Positions 23,236-31,028 of a DNA stretch of 64,000 bases are shown here, one piece after another. Source of the stretch: Pseudomonas fuscovaginae SE-1 (GTDB taxonomy: Bacteria > Pseudomonadota > Gammaproteobacteria > Pseudomonadales > Pseudomonadaceae); assembly GCF_000364705.1 (NCBI RefSeq), contig NZ_AQOH01000312.1, positions 1 through 64,000 of the forward strand, read 5' to 3'. The notes beneath the pieces are model-generated. The model had not been told where the DNA came from, did not search any database, and saw only the letters and a list, made by a program, of their open reading frames with translations. The position numbers and the translations under genes were made by a program. Within the stretch, counting starts at the first letter, position 1, and each line of letters starts with the position of its first letter.

Positions 23236-23269
23236 TAAAAAACGCCCAGACCAGAAGTAACGTCTTCAT
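23120..23269 (-). CDS. Signal-peptide-like short ORF overlapping the Cys/His/Asp gene
   Basis: A 49-codon frame starting MKTLLLVWAFFSVFSLVSCP, a strong membrane or secretion signal with a Cys near the end of the hydrophobic part. It runs into the start of the 232-residue frame in a different register and stops at 23120. Two homopolymers lie in the overlap: eight T (23209-23202) with a following six-A run (23201-23196), and seven G (23170-23164). A one-base loss in either tract would fuse this signal to the enzyme-like domain. It may be a frameshifted gene 5' end, a phase-variable gene or an overlapping small protein. Confidence 0.4.
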   Translation of the reverse strand: MKTLLLVWAFFSVFSLVSCPIFFKKLLGRKYESHGGDQFSEWQTAGGSP

Positions 23270-23453
23270 CGCCAAGCCGCCCCCGAAAATTTGGAACAGG
23301 TGCACTCCAGACACTCGAAGTCCATCTTAAGCATTAATAAAGCAATTTTCAGCCATACAGATACCTCACACGGCATGTGTCAGATACACCTGCCACCAGA
23401 CAACAGTACCCCTTGCCTGACGACAGAAAAACGGGCCCTTGACCGTGAATATA

Positions 23454-23472
23454 AATGATAAATATTATCATT
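23454..23472 (+). promoter_or_regulatory. Fur box upstream of the FecI-like sigma gene
   Basis: AATGATAAATATTATCATT is a near-perfect palindrome resembling the Fur consensus GATAATGATAATCATTATC. It ends 25 bases before the sigma-factor start, so the system is probably induced by iron shortage. Confidence 0.85.
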
Positions 23473-23496
23473 ACATAAATCCGCTCAGGTGCCGTC

Positions 23497-24015
23497 GTGA
23501 CGCAATCCCAGTTCAATCAGGTCTTCCTCACCCAGCGGCTCACGTTGCTGCGTACGCTGCAACGCATGGTGCAGAACCCCAGCACCGCCGAGGATCTGTT
23601 GCAGGAGACCTACCTGCGGGTCACCCGTGCCCTGAGTGAACGCTCCATCGATCATCTCGAACCCTTCGTGTTCCAGACCGCCCGCAACCTCGCGCTCGAC
23701 CATCTGCGCGCGCGGCGCATCCAGTCGCGTACGCTGATGGAGGATGTGCCGCTGGAGGTGGTGGAAAGTGTCGCCGCCCCGCTGAGTCTCCCGGAGGACG
23801 CCACCCATGCCGAACAACTGCTGGAGCGCCTGAGCGTGAGCCTGGGTCAACTGACTGCCCGCCAGCAGCAGATCTTCATCCTCAGCCGCCTGCACGGCTA
23901 CAGCTACCAGGAGATCGCCGAACGCCTGGAAGTGTCCCTGAGCACCGTGCAAAAGGACCTCAAGCTGATCATGGCCATCTGTATTGGAGTGGCCGAACGC
24001 CTGGATCCCCCTTAA
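23497..24015 (+). CDS. FecI-type ECF sigma factor of a heme signalling system
   Basis: A protein of 172 residues from a GTG. Region 2 shows AEDLLQETYLRVTRAL and FVFQTARNLALDHLRARR; region 4 shows LTARQQQIFILSRLHGYSYQEIAERLEVSLSTVQKDL. This is the iron-starvation ECF class. It stands first in a sigma/anti-sigma/TonB receptor set followed by heme oxygenase, as in HxuI/HasI-type cell-surface signalling. A Fur box overlaps its promoter region. It should direct transcription of the receptor gene when heme is sensed. Confidence 0.92.
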   Translation: MTQSQFNQVFLTQRLTLLRTLQRMVQNPSTAEDLLQETYLRVTRALSERSIDHLEPFVFQTARNLALDHLRARRIQSRTLMEDVPLEVVESVAAPLSLPEDATHAEQLLERLSVSLGQLTARQQQIFILSRLHGYSYQEIAERLEVSLSTVQKDLKLIMAICIGVAERLDPP

Positions 24016-24108
24016 GCTTGCCGCCAAGCCCAGGCCCCATAAGATCTGCCCACTCCGAAAAAGCGAATCACCGACCCAGACCGTGACAGCGATTGCCGAG
24101 GAACACCC

Positions 24109-25083
24109 GTGACGGACAGCCACAACCTGCCACCTCCCGAAGCCGCCCGGCGAGTGTTGCCAGACGACGCCATGGACCAGGCGCTGGACTGGCTGATCGC
24201 GATGGAATGCCCGACAGCCAGCCAGCGTGCCGAATTCGATACCTGGCTCGCCGCCGACCCGGCCCATGCCCAGGCCTATGCCCGAGCCAGCAGCGCCTGG
24301 AATGCGCAGCCGGTGATCGCCGCCGCCCAGGCGTTGCAGGCGAACACCCGCCGGCGCGCCCCCCTGTTGCGACGCCTGCGCCCGCACTGGAAGCCCCTGG
24401 CGACCGCCGCGGTGCTGCTGATCGCCATCGGCACCTACGGCAACCTGCCACTGCGCCTGCAGGCCGACCACCTGACCGTGGCCGGCGAGCGCCAGCACCT
24501 GCAACTGGAAGACGGCTCGAAGGTCCTGCTCAACACCAACTCGGCGTTCTCCAGCCGTTTCACCGCCCAGCAGCACCTGGCCCGCCTGTACAAGGGCGAG
24601 GCCTTCTTCGAGGTGTCCGGCCAGCGCGAGCATCCGCTGGAGATCGAGGCCGGCCCGGTCCAGGCCAGCGTCCGCGACACCGCCTTCGCCGTACGCTACC
24701 TGGACGGTGAGGCGCAGGTGCAGGTCCAGCGCGGCGATGTCGACCTGCGCACCCGTGACGACAGCGCCCGCCTGCGCCTGTCCGCCGGCAGCAGCGTGCG
24801 GATCGGGCCCCATGGTTTCAGTCGTCCGGAAAAACTCGATGCCCAGAAGGACCTGGCCTGGGTGCAGGGCCGACTGGTGTTCGAAAACTGCCCGATGGGC
24901 CAGGTGCTGGCCGAGTTGCGCCGCTACTACCCGGGGTGGATCGTCAATAACAACGAGCAACTGGCCAAGGTCGCCGTCACTGGCAACTACCGCCTTGACA
25001 AGCCCCTGGACGTGGTCCGGTCGCTCGCTCACATTACCTCCGCGCGGGTCTCGGAATACCCCGCACTGGTGATTCTCAACTGA
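24109..25083 (+). CDS. FecR-type anti-sigma factor
   Basis: A protein of 324 residues from a GTG (MTDSHNLPPPEAARRVLPDD). The cytoplasmic N-terminus has A-DWLI-ME---S--QRAEFDTWLAADPAHAQAYA. One membrane helix follows at about 96-113 (LATAAVLLIAIGTYG). The periplasmic FecR domain shows LEDGSKVLLNTNS, the LYKGEAFFEV motif and a C-terminal STN-like part ending SEYPALVILN. It relays the receptor signal to the sigma factor. It lies 93 bases after the sigma gene and about 115 before the receptor. Confidence 0.93.
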   Translation: MTDSHNLPPPEAARRVLPDDAMDQALDWLIAMECPTASQRAEFDTWLAADPAHAQAYARASSAWNAQPVIAAAQALQANTRRRAPLLRRLRPHWKPLATAAVLLIAIGTYGNLPLRLQADHLTVAGERQHLQLEDGSKVLLNTNSAFSSRFTAQQHLARLYKGEAFFEVSGQREHPLEIEAGPVQASVRDTAFAVRYLDGEAQVQVQRGDVDLRTRDDSARLRLSAGSSVRIGPHGFSRPEKLDAQKDLAWVQGRLVFENCPMGQVLAELRRYYPGWIVNNNEQLAKVAVTGNYRLDKPLDVVRSLAHITSARVSEYPALVILN

Positions 25084-25198
25084 CTGAAAGTTTTTTTACT
25101 CGATAGCGACCGACCATTCGTCTCGTTATAGCCAATGCAAGTGATTCTCATATCGAATCGCATCGCAACTATAAGTTTCGAATACCGGAGCGCTATCG

Positions 25199-27802
25199 AT
25201 GCCCACTCGTTTCACCTCCAAGGCCCGCAGCGGCGGCCTGCAACAGTGCACGCTGTCCCTGCTCACCGCCGCCGTGCTGCTCGCCGGCGCCCAGGCGACC
25301 CCTGTACTGGCAGCCACCAGCGCCACTCAACCGACGCGCAGCCTGGGCAACTACAACTTCACCATCGCCCAGCAGCCGCTGGTGTCGGCGCTGAACGCGT
25401 TCACCGCGGTGACCGGCTGGCAGGTCGGGTTGCCCGCCGAGCTGGGCCAGGGCGTGGCATCGCCGGGCGTGCGCGGTGCGCTGACACCGGAAAAGGCCCT
25501 GGAGCAACTGCTGGTCGGCACCAACCTGAGCTACCGCAAGCTCGGCGACAATAACGTCGTTCTGGAAAGACGTGCCGGCGGCGCTACCCTCAACCTGCAA
25601 CAGGTCACCATCAGTGCCACCCGCCAGGAGCAGGACGTGTCTTCGGTGCCCAACACCGTGACCGTGCAGGACCGCCAGCAGCTCGACCGGCAGAACGTCA
25701 ACAACATCAGGCAACTGGTACGTTACGAGCCAGGGGTTTCCGTGGGCGGCGCAGGCCTGCGCGGCGGCGGCATCAGCGGCTACAACATCCGCGGCATCGA
25801 CGGCGACCGTATCCTGACCCAGGTCGACGGCGTCGAGATCCCCGACAGCTTCTTCAACGGCCCCTACGCGCAGACCCACCGAAACTACGTCGACCCGGAA
25901 ATCGTCAAGCGCGTGGAAATCCTCCGCGGCCCGGCCTCGGTGCTCTACGGCAGCAACGCCATCGGCGGCGCGGTCAGCTACTTCACCCTTGACCCGAGCG
26001 ACATCATCAAGCCCGGCCAGGACGTCGGCGCCCGCCTGAAGACCGGCTACAGCTCCGCCGACAACAGCTGGCTGACCTCCGCCACCTTCGCCGGCCGCAC
26101 GGGCGATTTCGATGGCCTGCTGCACCTGAGCCAACGCAACGGCCGCGAAACCGAATCCTACGGCGACACCGGCGGCACCGGCCTCACGCGCACCGAGGCC
26201 AACCCGGAAACCAACCGCACCACCAACGTGCTGGCCAAGCTGGGCTGGAACTACAGCGACGACTCGCGCCTCGGGCTGACCTACGAGCGCTACAAGAGCG
26301 ATATCGACACCAACCAGCGCAGCGCCGTGGGTGGGCCGTTCAGCAATGGCGCGGGCGTCGGCATGTACCGCTCGCGTACCGGCAACGATACCGTCACCCG
26401 CGAACGCTTCGGCATCGAGAACAGCTTCGGCCTCGACAGCGCCATGGCCGATCGCCTTAAGCTGAGCCTGAACTATCAGACCGCCAAGACCGACGAAAGC
26501 ACCCTGGAGGACTACTTCCCCTTCGTGCGTCGTGTGCTGCGCAGCCGGGACACGGTCTACAAGGAACAGCAGTGGGTGCTCGACGCCCAGGCGGACAAGG
26601 CCTTCAACATCGGCGAAACCGATCATCTGCTGACCTACGGCACCACGCTCAAGCAACAGAAGGTCACCGGTTCGCGTAGCGGCAGCGGCACGTGCCTGGC
26701 GATCAGCGTCGTGCCAGGCCAGGGCTGCACCACGGTCGGCGGCAACAGCCCGCTGGATCGCCTGGCGAAATCCAGCGACTTCCCCGATCCAACCATCGAC
26801 ACCTACTCGCTATTCGCCCAGGACCAGATCAACTGGGACAAGTGGACCTTCCTGCCGGGCCTGCGCTATGACTACACCCAGCTCAAGCCGCACATCACCC
26901 AGGCGTTCATCAACACCATCACCGCGGCGGGTGGCGGTGACATCGACGGCTCGAACAAGACCTGGCACCGCGTGTCGCCGAAGTTCGGCCTGACCTACGC
27001 CTTGACCGACCAGTACACCTGGTACGGCCAATACGCCGAGGGCTTCCGCACCCCATCCGCCAAGGCGCTGTACGGTCGCTTCCAGAACGGTACCACCGGC
27101 TACAACGTCGAACCCAACCCGAACCTGGAACCGGAAAAAAGCAAAAGCTATGAAACCGGCCTGCGCGGCCGCTTCGATGCCGGCTCCTTCGACGTGGCAG
27201 TGTTCTACAACAAGTATCGCGACTTCATCAACGAAGACGCGGTGGCTCCCGGCTACAGCGAGCTGACGTTCCAGACCAACAACATCAAGCACGCCACCAT
27301 CAAGGGCGCCGAGGTCAAGGGCCGCCTGAACCTGGACCACTTCGGCGCACCGCAAGGCCTCTACACCCAGGGCTCTGTGGCCTATGCCTACGGTCGCAAC
27401 GATGACAGCGGTGAACCGATCAACAGCGTCAACCCGCTCACCGGCGTGTTCGGCCTGGGCTACGACCAGGAAAAATACGGGGCGCTGCTGAGCTGGACCC
27501 TGGTCAAGCGCAAGGACCGGGTGGACGACAGCACCTTCAACGCCCCCGACGGCCTGACCAGCAGCAAGCAGTTCAAGACGCCCGGCTATGGCGTGCTCGA
27601 CCTGACCGGTTTCTACAAGGTCACCGACGACGTGACGGTCAACGCCGGCCTGTACAACCTGACCGACAAGAAATACTGGAACTGGGATGACGTGCGCGGC
27701 TACGACGGCGTCGGCGAAGCCGGTGTGCTCAGCCCGGCCAACCTCGACCGCCTGACCGCCCCGGGCCGCAACTTCTCGGTCAACCTGGTCTGGGACATCT
27801 GA
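25199..27802 (+). CDS. TonB-dependent heme/hemoglobin receptor with signalling domain
   Basis: A protein of 867 residues. A signal peptide of roughly 40 residues ends near AQATPVLAA. An STN domain (about 50-102, YNFTIAQQPLVSALNAFTAV) contacts FecR. Plug motifs include VTISATRQEQDVSSVP (TonB box region), YNIRGIDGDRILTQVDG and ILRGPASVLYGSNAIGGAVS. The barrel contains the FRAP-like YAEGFRTPSAKALYG and the NPNLEPEKS motif of the hemoglobin/heme receptor family, and ends with aromatic-rich VNLVWDI. GGAG precedes the ATG. It is the substrate sensor and importer; downstream heme oxygenase supports heme as cargo. Confidence 0.92.
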   Translation: MPTRFTSKARSGGLQQCTLSLLTAAVLLAGAQATPVLAATSATQPTRSLGNYNFTIAQQPLVSALNAFTAVTGWQVGLPAELGQGVASPGVRGALTPEKALEQLLVGTNLSYRKLGDNNVVLERRAGGATLNLQQVTISATRQEQDVSSVPNTVTVQDRQQLDRQNVNNIRQLVRYEPGVSVGGAGLRGGGISGYNIRGIDGDRILTQVDGVEIPDSFFNGPYAQTHRNYVDPEIVKRVEILRGPASVLYGSNAIGGAVSYFTLDPSDIIKPGQDVGARLKTGYSSADNSWLTSATFAGRTGDFDGLLHLSQRNGRETESYGDTGGTGLTRTEANPETNRTTNVLAKLGWNYSDDSRLGLTYERYKSDIDTNQRSAVGGPFSNGAGVGMYRSRTGNDTVTRERFGIENSFGLDSAMADRLKLSLNYQTAKTDESTLEDYFPFVRRVLRSRDTVYKEQQWVLDAQADKAFNIGETDHLLTYGTTLKQQKVTGSRSGSGTCLAISVVPGQGCTTVGGNSPLDRLAKSSDFPDPTIDTYSLFAQDQINWDKWTFLPGLRYDYTQLKPHITQAFINTITAAGGGDIDGSNKTWHRVSPKFGLTYALTDQYTWYGQYAEGFRTPSAKALYGRFQNGTTGYNVEPNPNLEPEKSKSYETGLRGRFDAGSFDVAVFYNKYRDFINEDAVAPGYSELTFQTNNIKHATIKGAEVKGRLNLDHFGAPQGLYTQGSVAYAYGRNDDSGEPINSVNPLTGVFGLGYDQEKYGALLSWTLVKRKDRVDDSTFNAPDGLTSSKQFKTPGYGVLDLTGFYKVTDDVTVNAGLYNLTDKKYWNWDDVRGYDGVGEAGVLSPANLDRLTAPGRNFSVNLVWDI

Positions 27803-27815
27803 CCGGCCGCAACCT

Positions 27816-27857
27816 CCCCCCGCCACGACGACAATCGGCGGGGGTGAGGTTTTTTTA
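27816..27857 (+). terminator. Terminator after the heme receptor gene
   Basis: CCCCCCGCC at 27816-27824 pairs with GGCGGGGG at 27837-27844, followed by GAGG and seven T. It separates the receptor from heme oxygenase, which must then have its own promoter or depend on read-through. Confidence 0.82.
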
Positions 27858-27920
27858 CTGTGGCGCGTCTCCTTGTTCGTCTAGTAACTGAAAGCGCCTC
27901 TCATTCCCAAGGACTCCGCA

Positions 27921-28529
27921 ATGACCTCCCAGGACACTACCCAACGCCCAAGCCTGCGCTCCCAGCGCCTGAACCAGATCACCCACGAGCCGCACGGCAA
28001 GCTCGACCAACTGGTGAAGGCCCACGCACCGTTCGAGAACCAGGCCAATTTCGCCCGTTTCGTGGTCGCCCAGTACCTGTTCCAGTCGGAACTGGTGGCG
28101 CTCTACAACGACCCGGAACTGATCGCCATCGTCCCCGACCTGCCGGCACGTTGCCGTGCCGACGCGGCCAAGGCCGACCTGGCGGACCTGGATACCGAAG
28201 TCCCGGCGCCAGTGGCCGGTGCCCTGAAGAATCCGAGCAAGGCCGAGGCCCTGGGCTGGATCTTCGTTTCCGAAGGTTCCAAGCTCGGTGCGGCGTTCCT
28301 GATCAAGCGCGCCGTCGGCCTGGGCCTGAGCGAAACCTTCGGTGCCCGCCACCTGGGCGAGCCGGCCGGTGGCCGTGCCGAAGGCTGGAAGAGCTTCATC
28401 AAGACCCTCGACAGCCTGGCGTTCAGCGCCGAGGAGGAAGCCGCGGTGGAGAAAGGGGCCATCGATGCCTTCGTGCGCTTCACCGTGTTGCTGGAACAGG
28501 CCTACGAGTCGGCACCCGAGCTGGCCTGA
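27921..28529 (+). CDS. hemO: Biliverdin-producing heme oxygenase (PigA/HemO type)
   Basis: A protein of 202 residues close to P. aeruginosa PigA. It has LRSQRLNQITHEPH with the proximal heme ligand probably His25, NFARFVVAQYLFQ, EALGWIFVSEGSKLGAAFLIKRA (the distal helix with the Gly-rich kink) and FGARHLGEPAGGRAEGWKSF. It splits heme to biliverdin, CO and iron after import. It follows the heme receptor by 118 bases. No convincing Fur box was seen directly upstream. Confidence 0.95.
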   Translation: MTSQDTTQRPSLRSQRLNQITHEPHGKLDQLVKAHAPFENQANFARFVVAQYLFQSELVALYNDPELIAIVPDLPARCRADAAKADLADLDTEVPAPVAGALKNPSKAEALGWIFVSEGSKLGAAFLIKRAVGLGLSETFGARHLGEPAGGRAEGWKSFIKTLDSLAFSAEEEAAVEKGAIDAFVRFTVLLEQAYESAPELA

Positions 28530-28575
28530 GTGATACGGGTTTGCCTGTGAGGTCTTCGGTGATTTCGCGGGCCTT

Positions 28576-28641
28576 TTCGCGGGCAAGCCCTGCTCCTAAA
28601 GAAGAACACTGCAACCTGTAGGAGCAGGGCTTGCCCGCGAA
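28576..28641. repeat. Paired REP elements (large inverted repeat)
   Basis: Two perfectly complementary 23-base arms (28576-28598 and 28619-28641) with core GCGGGCAAGCCCTGCTCC flank a 20-base spacer. This is the REP-doublet form common in fluorescent pseudomonads. The doublet lies between hemO and the DUF454 gene. Confidence 0.85.
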
Positions 28642-28710
28642 TGAGGCTTGAACAGCACAATGAAGCACCAGAGCTTGAGCCAAATCGCCCGGCGCACCAC
28701 AATTGATACC

Positions 28711-29118
28711 ATGACCCGTAAAACGCCCTCGTCCTCCAAACTCTCGCGCCTCCTGTTCGGCGTGCTCGCCTATGTCAGCCTCGGTATCGGCCTGATCGCC
28801 ATCGTCGTGCCCGGCCTGCCCACCACCGAATTCATCCTGCTGGCCGCCTGGGCCGCCACCCGCAGTTCACCGCGCCTGAGTGCCTGGCTGGAGAACCACC
28901 GGCTGTTCGGACCGATTCTGAGCAACTGGCGCAATGGCAAGATCATCGCCCGCCGGGCCAAGGTCAGCGCCACCGTGAGCATGCTGCTGTGCGCGACGCT
29001 GATGCTGGTGATGCTCGAACACCAGTGGCCGGTCTACCTGGCCATCGCCGGGATGACCCTCGGCAACCTGTGGATCTGGTCCCGCCCCGAGCGCCTGCCG
29101 GTCGCCGAATTGCCCTGA
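28711..29118 (+). CDS. DUF454 (YbaN family) inner membrane protein
   Basis: A protein of 135 residues from MTRKTPSSSKLSRLLFGVLA. The family motif PGLPTTEFILLAAWAATRSSPR---WL lies in the first half, followed by I-NW---G-I-RRAKV and two further hydrophobic helices. Three or four membrane segments in all. Earlier in-frame starts at 28648 (TTG) and 28660 (ATG) overlap the end of the REP doublet and look less likely; none has a good ribosome site. Members often neighbour heme-utilisation genes, which fits here. Biochemical role unknown. Confidence 0.85.
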   Translation: MTRKTPSSSKLSRLLFGVLAYVSLGIGLIAIVVPGLPTTEFILLAAWAATRSSPRLSAWLENHRLFGPILSNWRNGKIIARRAKVSATVSMLLCATLMLVMLEHQWPVYLAIAGMTLGNLWIWSRPERLPVAELP

Positions 29119-29156
29119 AAGGCAGCGAAGCCCCACGCTGATGTCGACCCCGCCTT

Positions 29157-29184
29157 CCTGCGGGAGCAGGGTTTGCCCACGAAT
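29157..29184. repeat. Single REP-like element
   Basis: GCGGGAGCAGGGTTTGCCC resembles the REP arm at 28619-28641 with a few changes. It lies between the DUF454 and CoA-transferase-like genes; the remaining bases up to 29337 hold no other recognisable feature. Confidence 0.6.
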
Positions 29185-29337
29185 CGGCCCTCGAGCCCCG
29201 GCCAATGCCCTGAAACACCCTATACACACTCCCCCCTCAACCATCGCGTCAAGCGCACAATCGTCGGAAGGTGCCTGCAAAAATCGACAGCCGCGAATAT
29301 TTGCGCTGCAATGATTCTACTCATGGAGGGCCTTTCG

Positions 29338-30687
29338 ATGACCGATCTGCTGACATCCATCCAAGCCGCACTCGCGCTACCCGCCTCGACTCCCGACTTC
29401 ACCGAATCCGGCGCCCTGCCCTCGGCCTTTGCCGTCACCGAGCTGGCCAGCGCCAGCCTGGCGGCCGTGGGCCAGGCGGTGGCCGAACTGCTCCGACAGC
29501 AGACCGGGCAAAGCCCTGGGGTCAGCGTCGACCGACGCCTGGCCTCGTTCTGGTTCGCCAGTTCCCTGCGGCCCATCGGCTGGAACCTGCCAGAGCCCTG
29601 GGATCCGATTGCCGGTGACTACGCCACCGCCGATGGCTGGATTCGCCTGCACACCAACGCACCGCATCATCGGGCCGCCGCCGAGCGGGTGCTGGGGCCG
29701 GCCAGCGACCGAGCGGCGATGGCCGACCTCGTCGCCCGCTGGAACAAGGGCGAACTGGAGCAGGCAATCGTCGACAGCGGTGGCTGCGCCGCCGAAATGC
29801 GCAGTTGGGACGACTGGAGACACCATCCCCAGGGCTTGGCGGTCAACGCCGAAGCCCTGATCCAGCGCCATATCGATGACGATCAGCGCACGCGCGCCTG
29901 GACCGGCTCGGCAAAGCAGCCGCTGGCCGGTATCAAGGTCCTCGACCTGACCCGCATCCTCGCAGGTCCGGTGGCCAGTCGCATGCTGGCGGGACTCGGC
30001 GCCGAGGTACTGCGCATCGATCCGCCGCACTGGGACGAGCCGAGCCTGGTGCCGGAGGTCACCCGCGGCAAGCGCTGCGCACGCCTGGACCTGCGGGCCA
30101 GCGCCGACCGCCGGGTATTCGACCGGCTGCTGGGCGAAGCCGACATCCTGCTGCACGGCTATCGGGCCGACGCACTGGAGCGGCTTGGCTACGCGGCACC
30201 GCATCGCCGGCAACTGTCTGCGGGCTTGATCGATGTCTGTCTCAACGCCTATGGCTGGAACGGCCCGTGGCGCAACCGTCGTGGCTTCGACAGCCTGGTG
30301 CAGATGAGCTGCGGTATCGCCCAGGCCGGCATGCAGTGGAAACAGGCGGATGTCCCGACACCCTTGCCGGTGCAGGCGCTGGACCATGCCACTGGCTACC
30401 TGATGGCTGCCGTGGCGATTCGTGCCCTGACCGAACGGCTGCACAGCGGACGCGGTGGCTCGGCCCGACTGTCGCTGGCGCGCACGGCGAAGTTGCTGCT
30501 GGAGCAGGGACCGGGCAACGACACACAGCCCCTGCGCCGGGAGACCTCCAGGGACCGCAGCACCTGGGTCGAGTACACGGCCTGGGGACCGGCGCATCGC
30601 CTGATACCGCCGCTGAACATCGAGGGGACGTCACTGCATTGGCGGTTGCCAGCCGGGAAACTGGGCACGCACCCGGCCAAGTGGTAA
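29338..30687 (+). CDS. Class III CoA-transferase family protein
   Basis: A protein of 449 residues starting MTDLLTSIQAALALPASTPD, after GGAGGG. The C-terminal half is a CoA-transferase III (CaiB-like) domain: PLAGIKVLDLTRILAGPVASRMLAGLGAEVLRIDPP, TRGKRCARLDLR, ADILLHGYR-DALERLG and SLVQMSCGIA. The N-terminal 190 residues resemble a second, partial copy (YATADGWIRLHTNAPHHR), so the protein is a two-part variant. Substrate unknown. Neighbours give no clear pathway; it stands alone with its own intergenic regions. Confidence 0.8.
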   Translation: MTDLLTSIQAALALPASTPDFTESGALPSAFAVTELASASLAAVGQAVAELLRQQTGQSPGVSVDRRLASFWFASSLRPIGWNLPEPWDPIAGDYATADGWIRLHTNAPHHRAAAERVLGPASDRAAMADLVARWNKGELEQAIVDSGGCAAEMRSWDDWRHHPQGLAVNAEALIQRHIDDDQRTRAWTGSAKQPLAGIKVLDLTRILAGPVASRMLAGLGAEVLRIDPPHWDEPSLVPEVTRGKRCARLDLRASADRRVFDRLLGEADILLHGYRADALERLGYAAPHRRQLSAGLIDVCLNAYGWNGPWRNRRGFDSLVQMSCGIAQAGMQWKQADVPTPLPVQALDHATGYLMAAVAIRALTERLHSGRGGSARLSLARTAKLLLEQGPGNDTQPLRRETSRDRSTWVEYTAWGPAHRLIPPLNIEGTSLHWRLPAGKLGTHPAKW

Positions 30688-31028
30688 GTTCAGGACTGGC
30701 CATTATATGGCCATCTCCGTTACTTCTTTATTCCTGCTTATTTCACCGCCTGGAACAAGGAAGTTCCGCAATCGCCATGCCCCCTTACATGGCGCCACAA
30801 ACTTTCAAATTCGCGACACACCCCAATCAACATCGCCATAAAAACGCGGATAACTTATAAAAAATCATTAAAAATCAATAAATTAAAATCAGATTCCGAA
30901 TTCCTGCGCAATTAACTCAAGTTATCCAGGAAAGATCAAATACCCTCCATTCCCTGATCCAAGTCACCTCCCGTCTTTATCTACCCCACTACCCTGAAGC
31001 CTCACTTCTCCTGAACTGGAGTCATGAA
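30688..31028. other. AT-rich intergenic region upstream of arcD
   Basis: No gene is seen in 341 bases. The stretch 30830-30930 is very AT-rich. Near its end lie an ANR/Dnr-type box and a -10-like TACCCT, forming the arc operon promoter. Confidence 0.7.
30954..30967 (+). promoter_or_regulatory. ANR (FNR-type) box of the arc operon
   Basis: CTGAT-CCAA-GTCAC matches the FNR/ANR pattern TTGAT-N4-ATCAA in both half-sites with two or three changes; its complement GTGAC-N4-ATCAG resembles the arcD site known in P. aeruginosa. Its centre is about 41 bases before a start expected from TACCCT (30990-30995), the class II activation distance. It predicts anaerobic induction. Confidence 0.7.

Noticed and set aside
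25135..25153. A possible second Fur box before the TonB receptor
   Set aside because: Only about half the positions match the consensus; receptor control by the FecI-like sigma is the simpler explanation.
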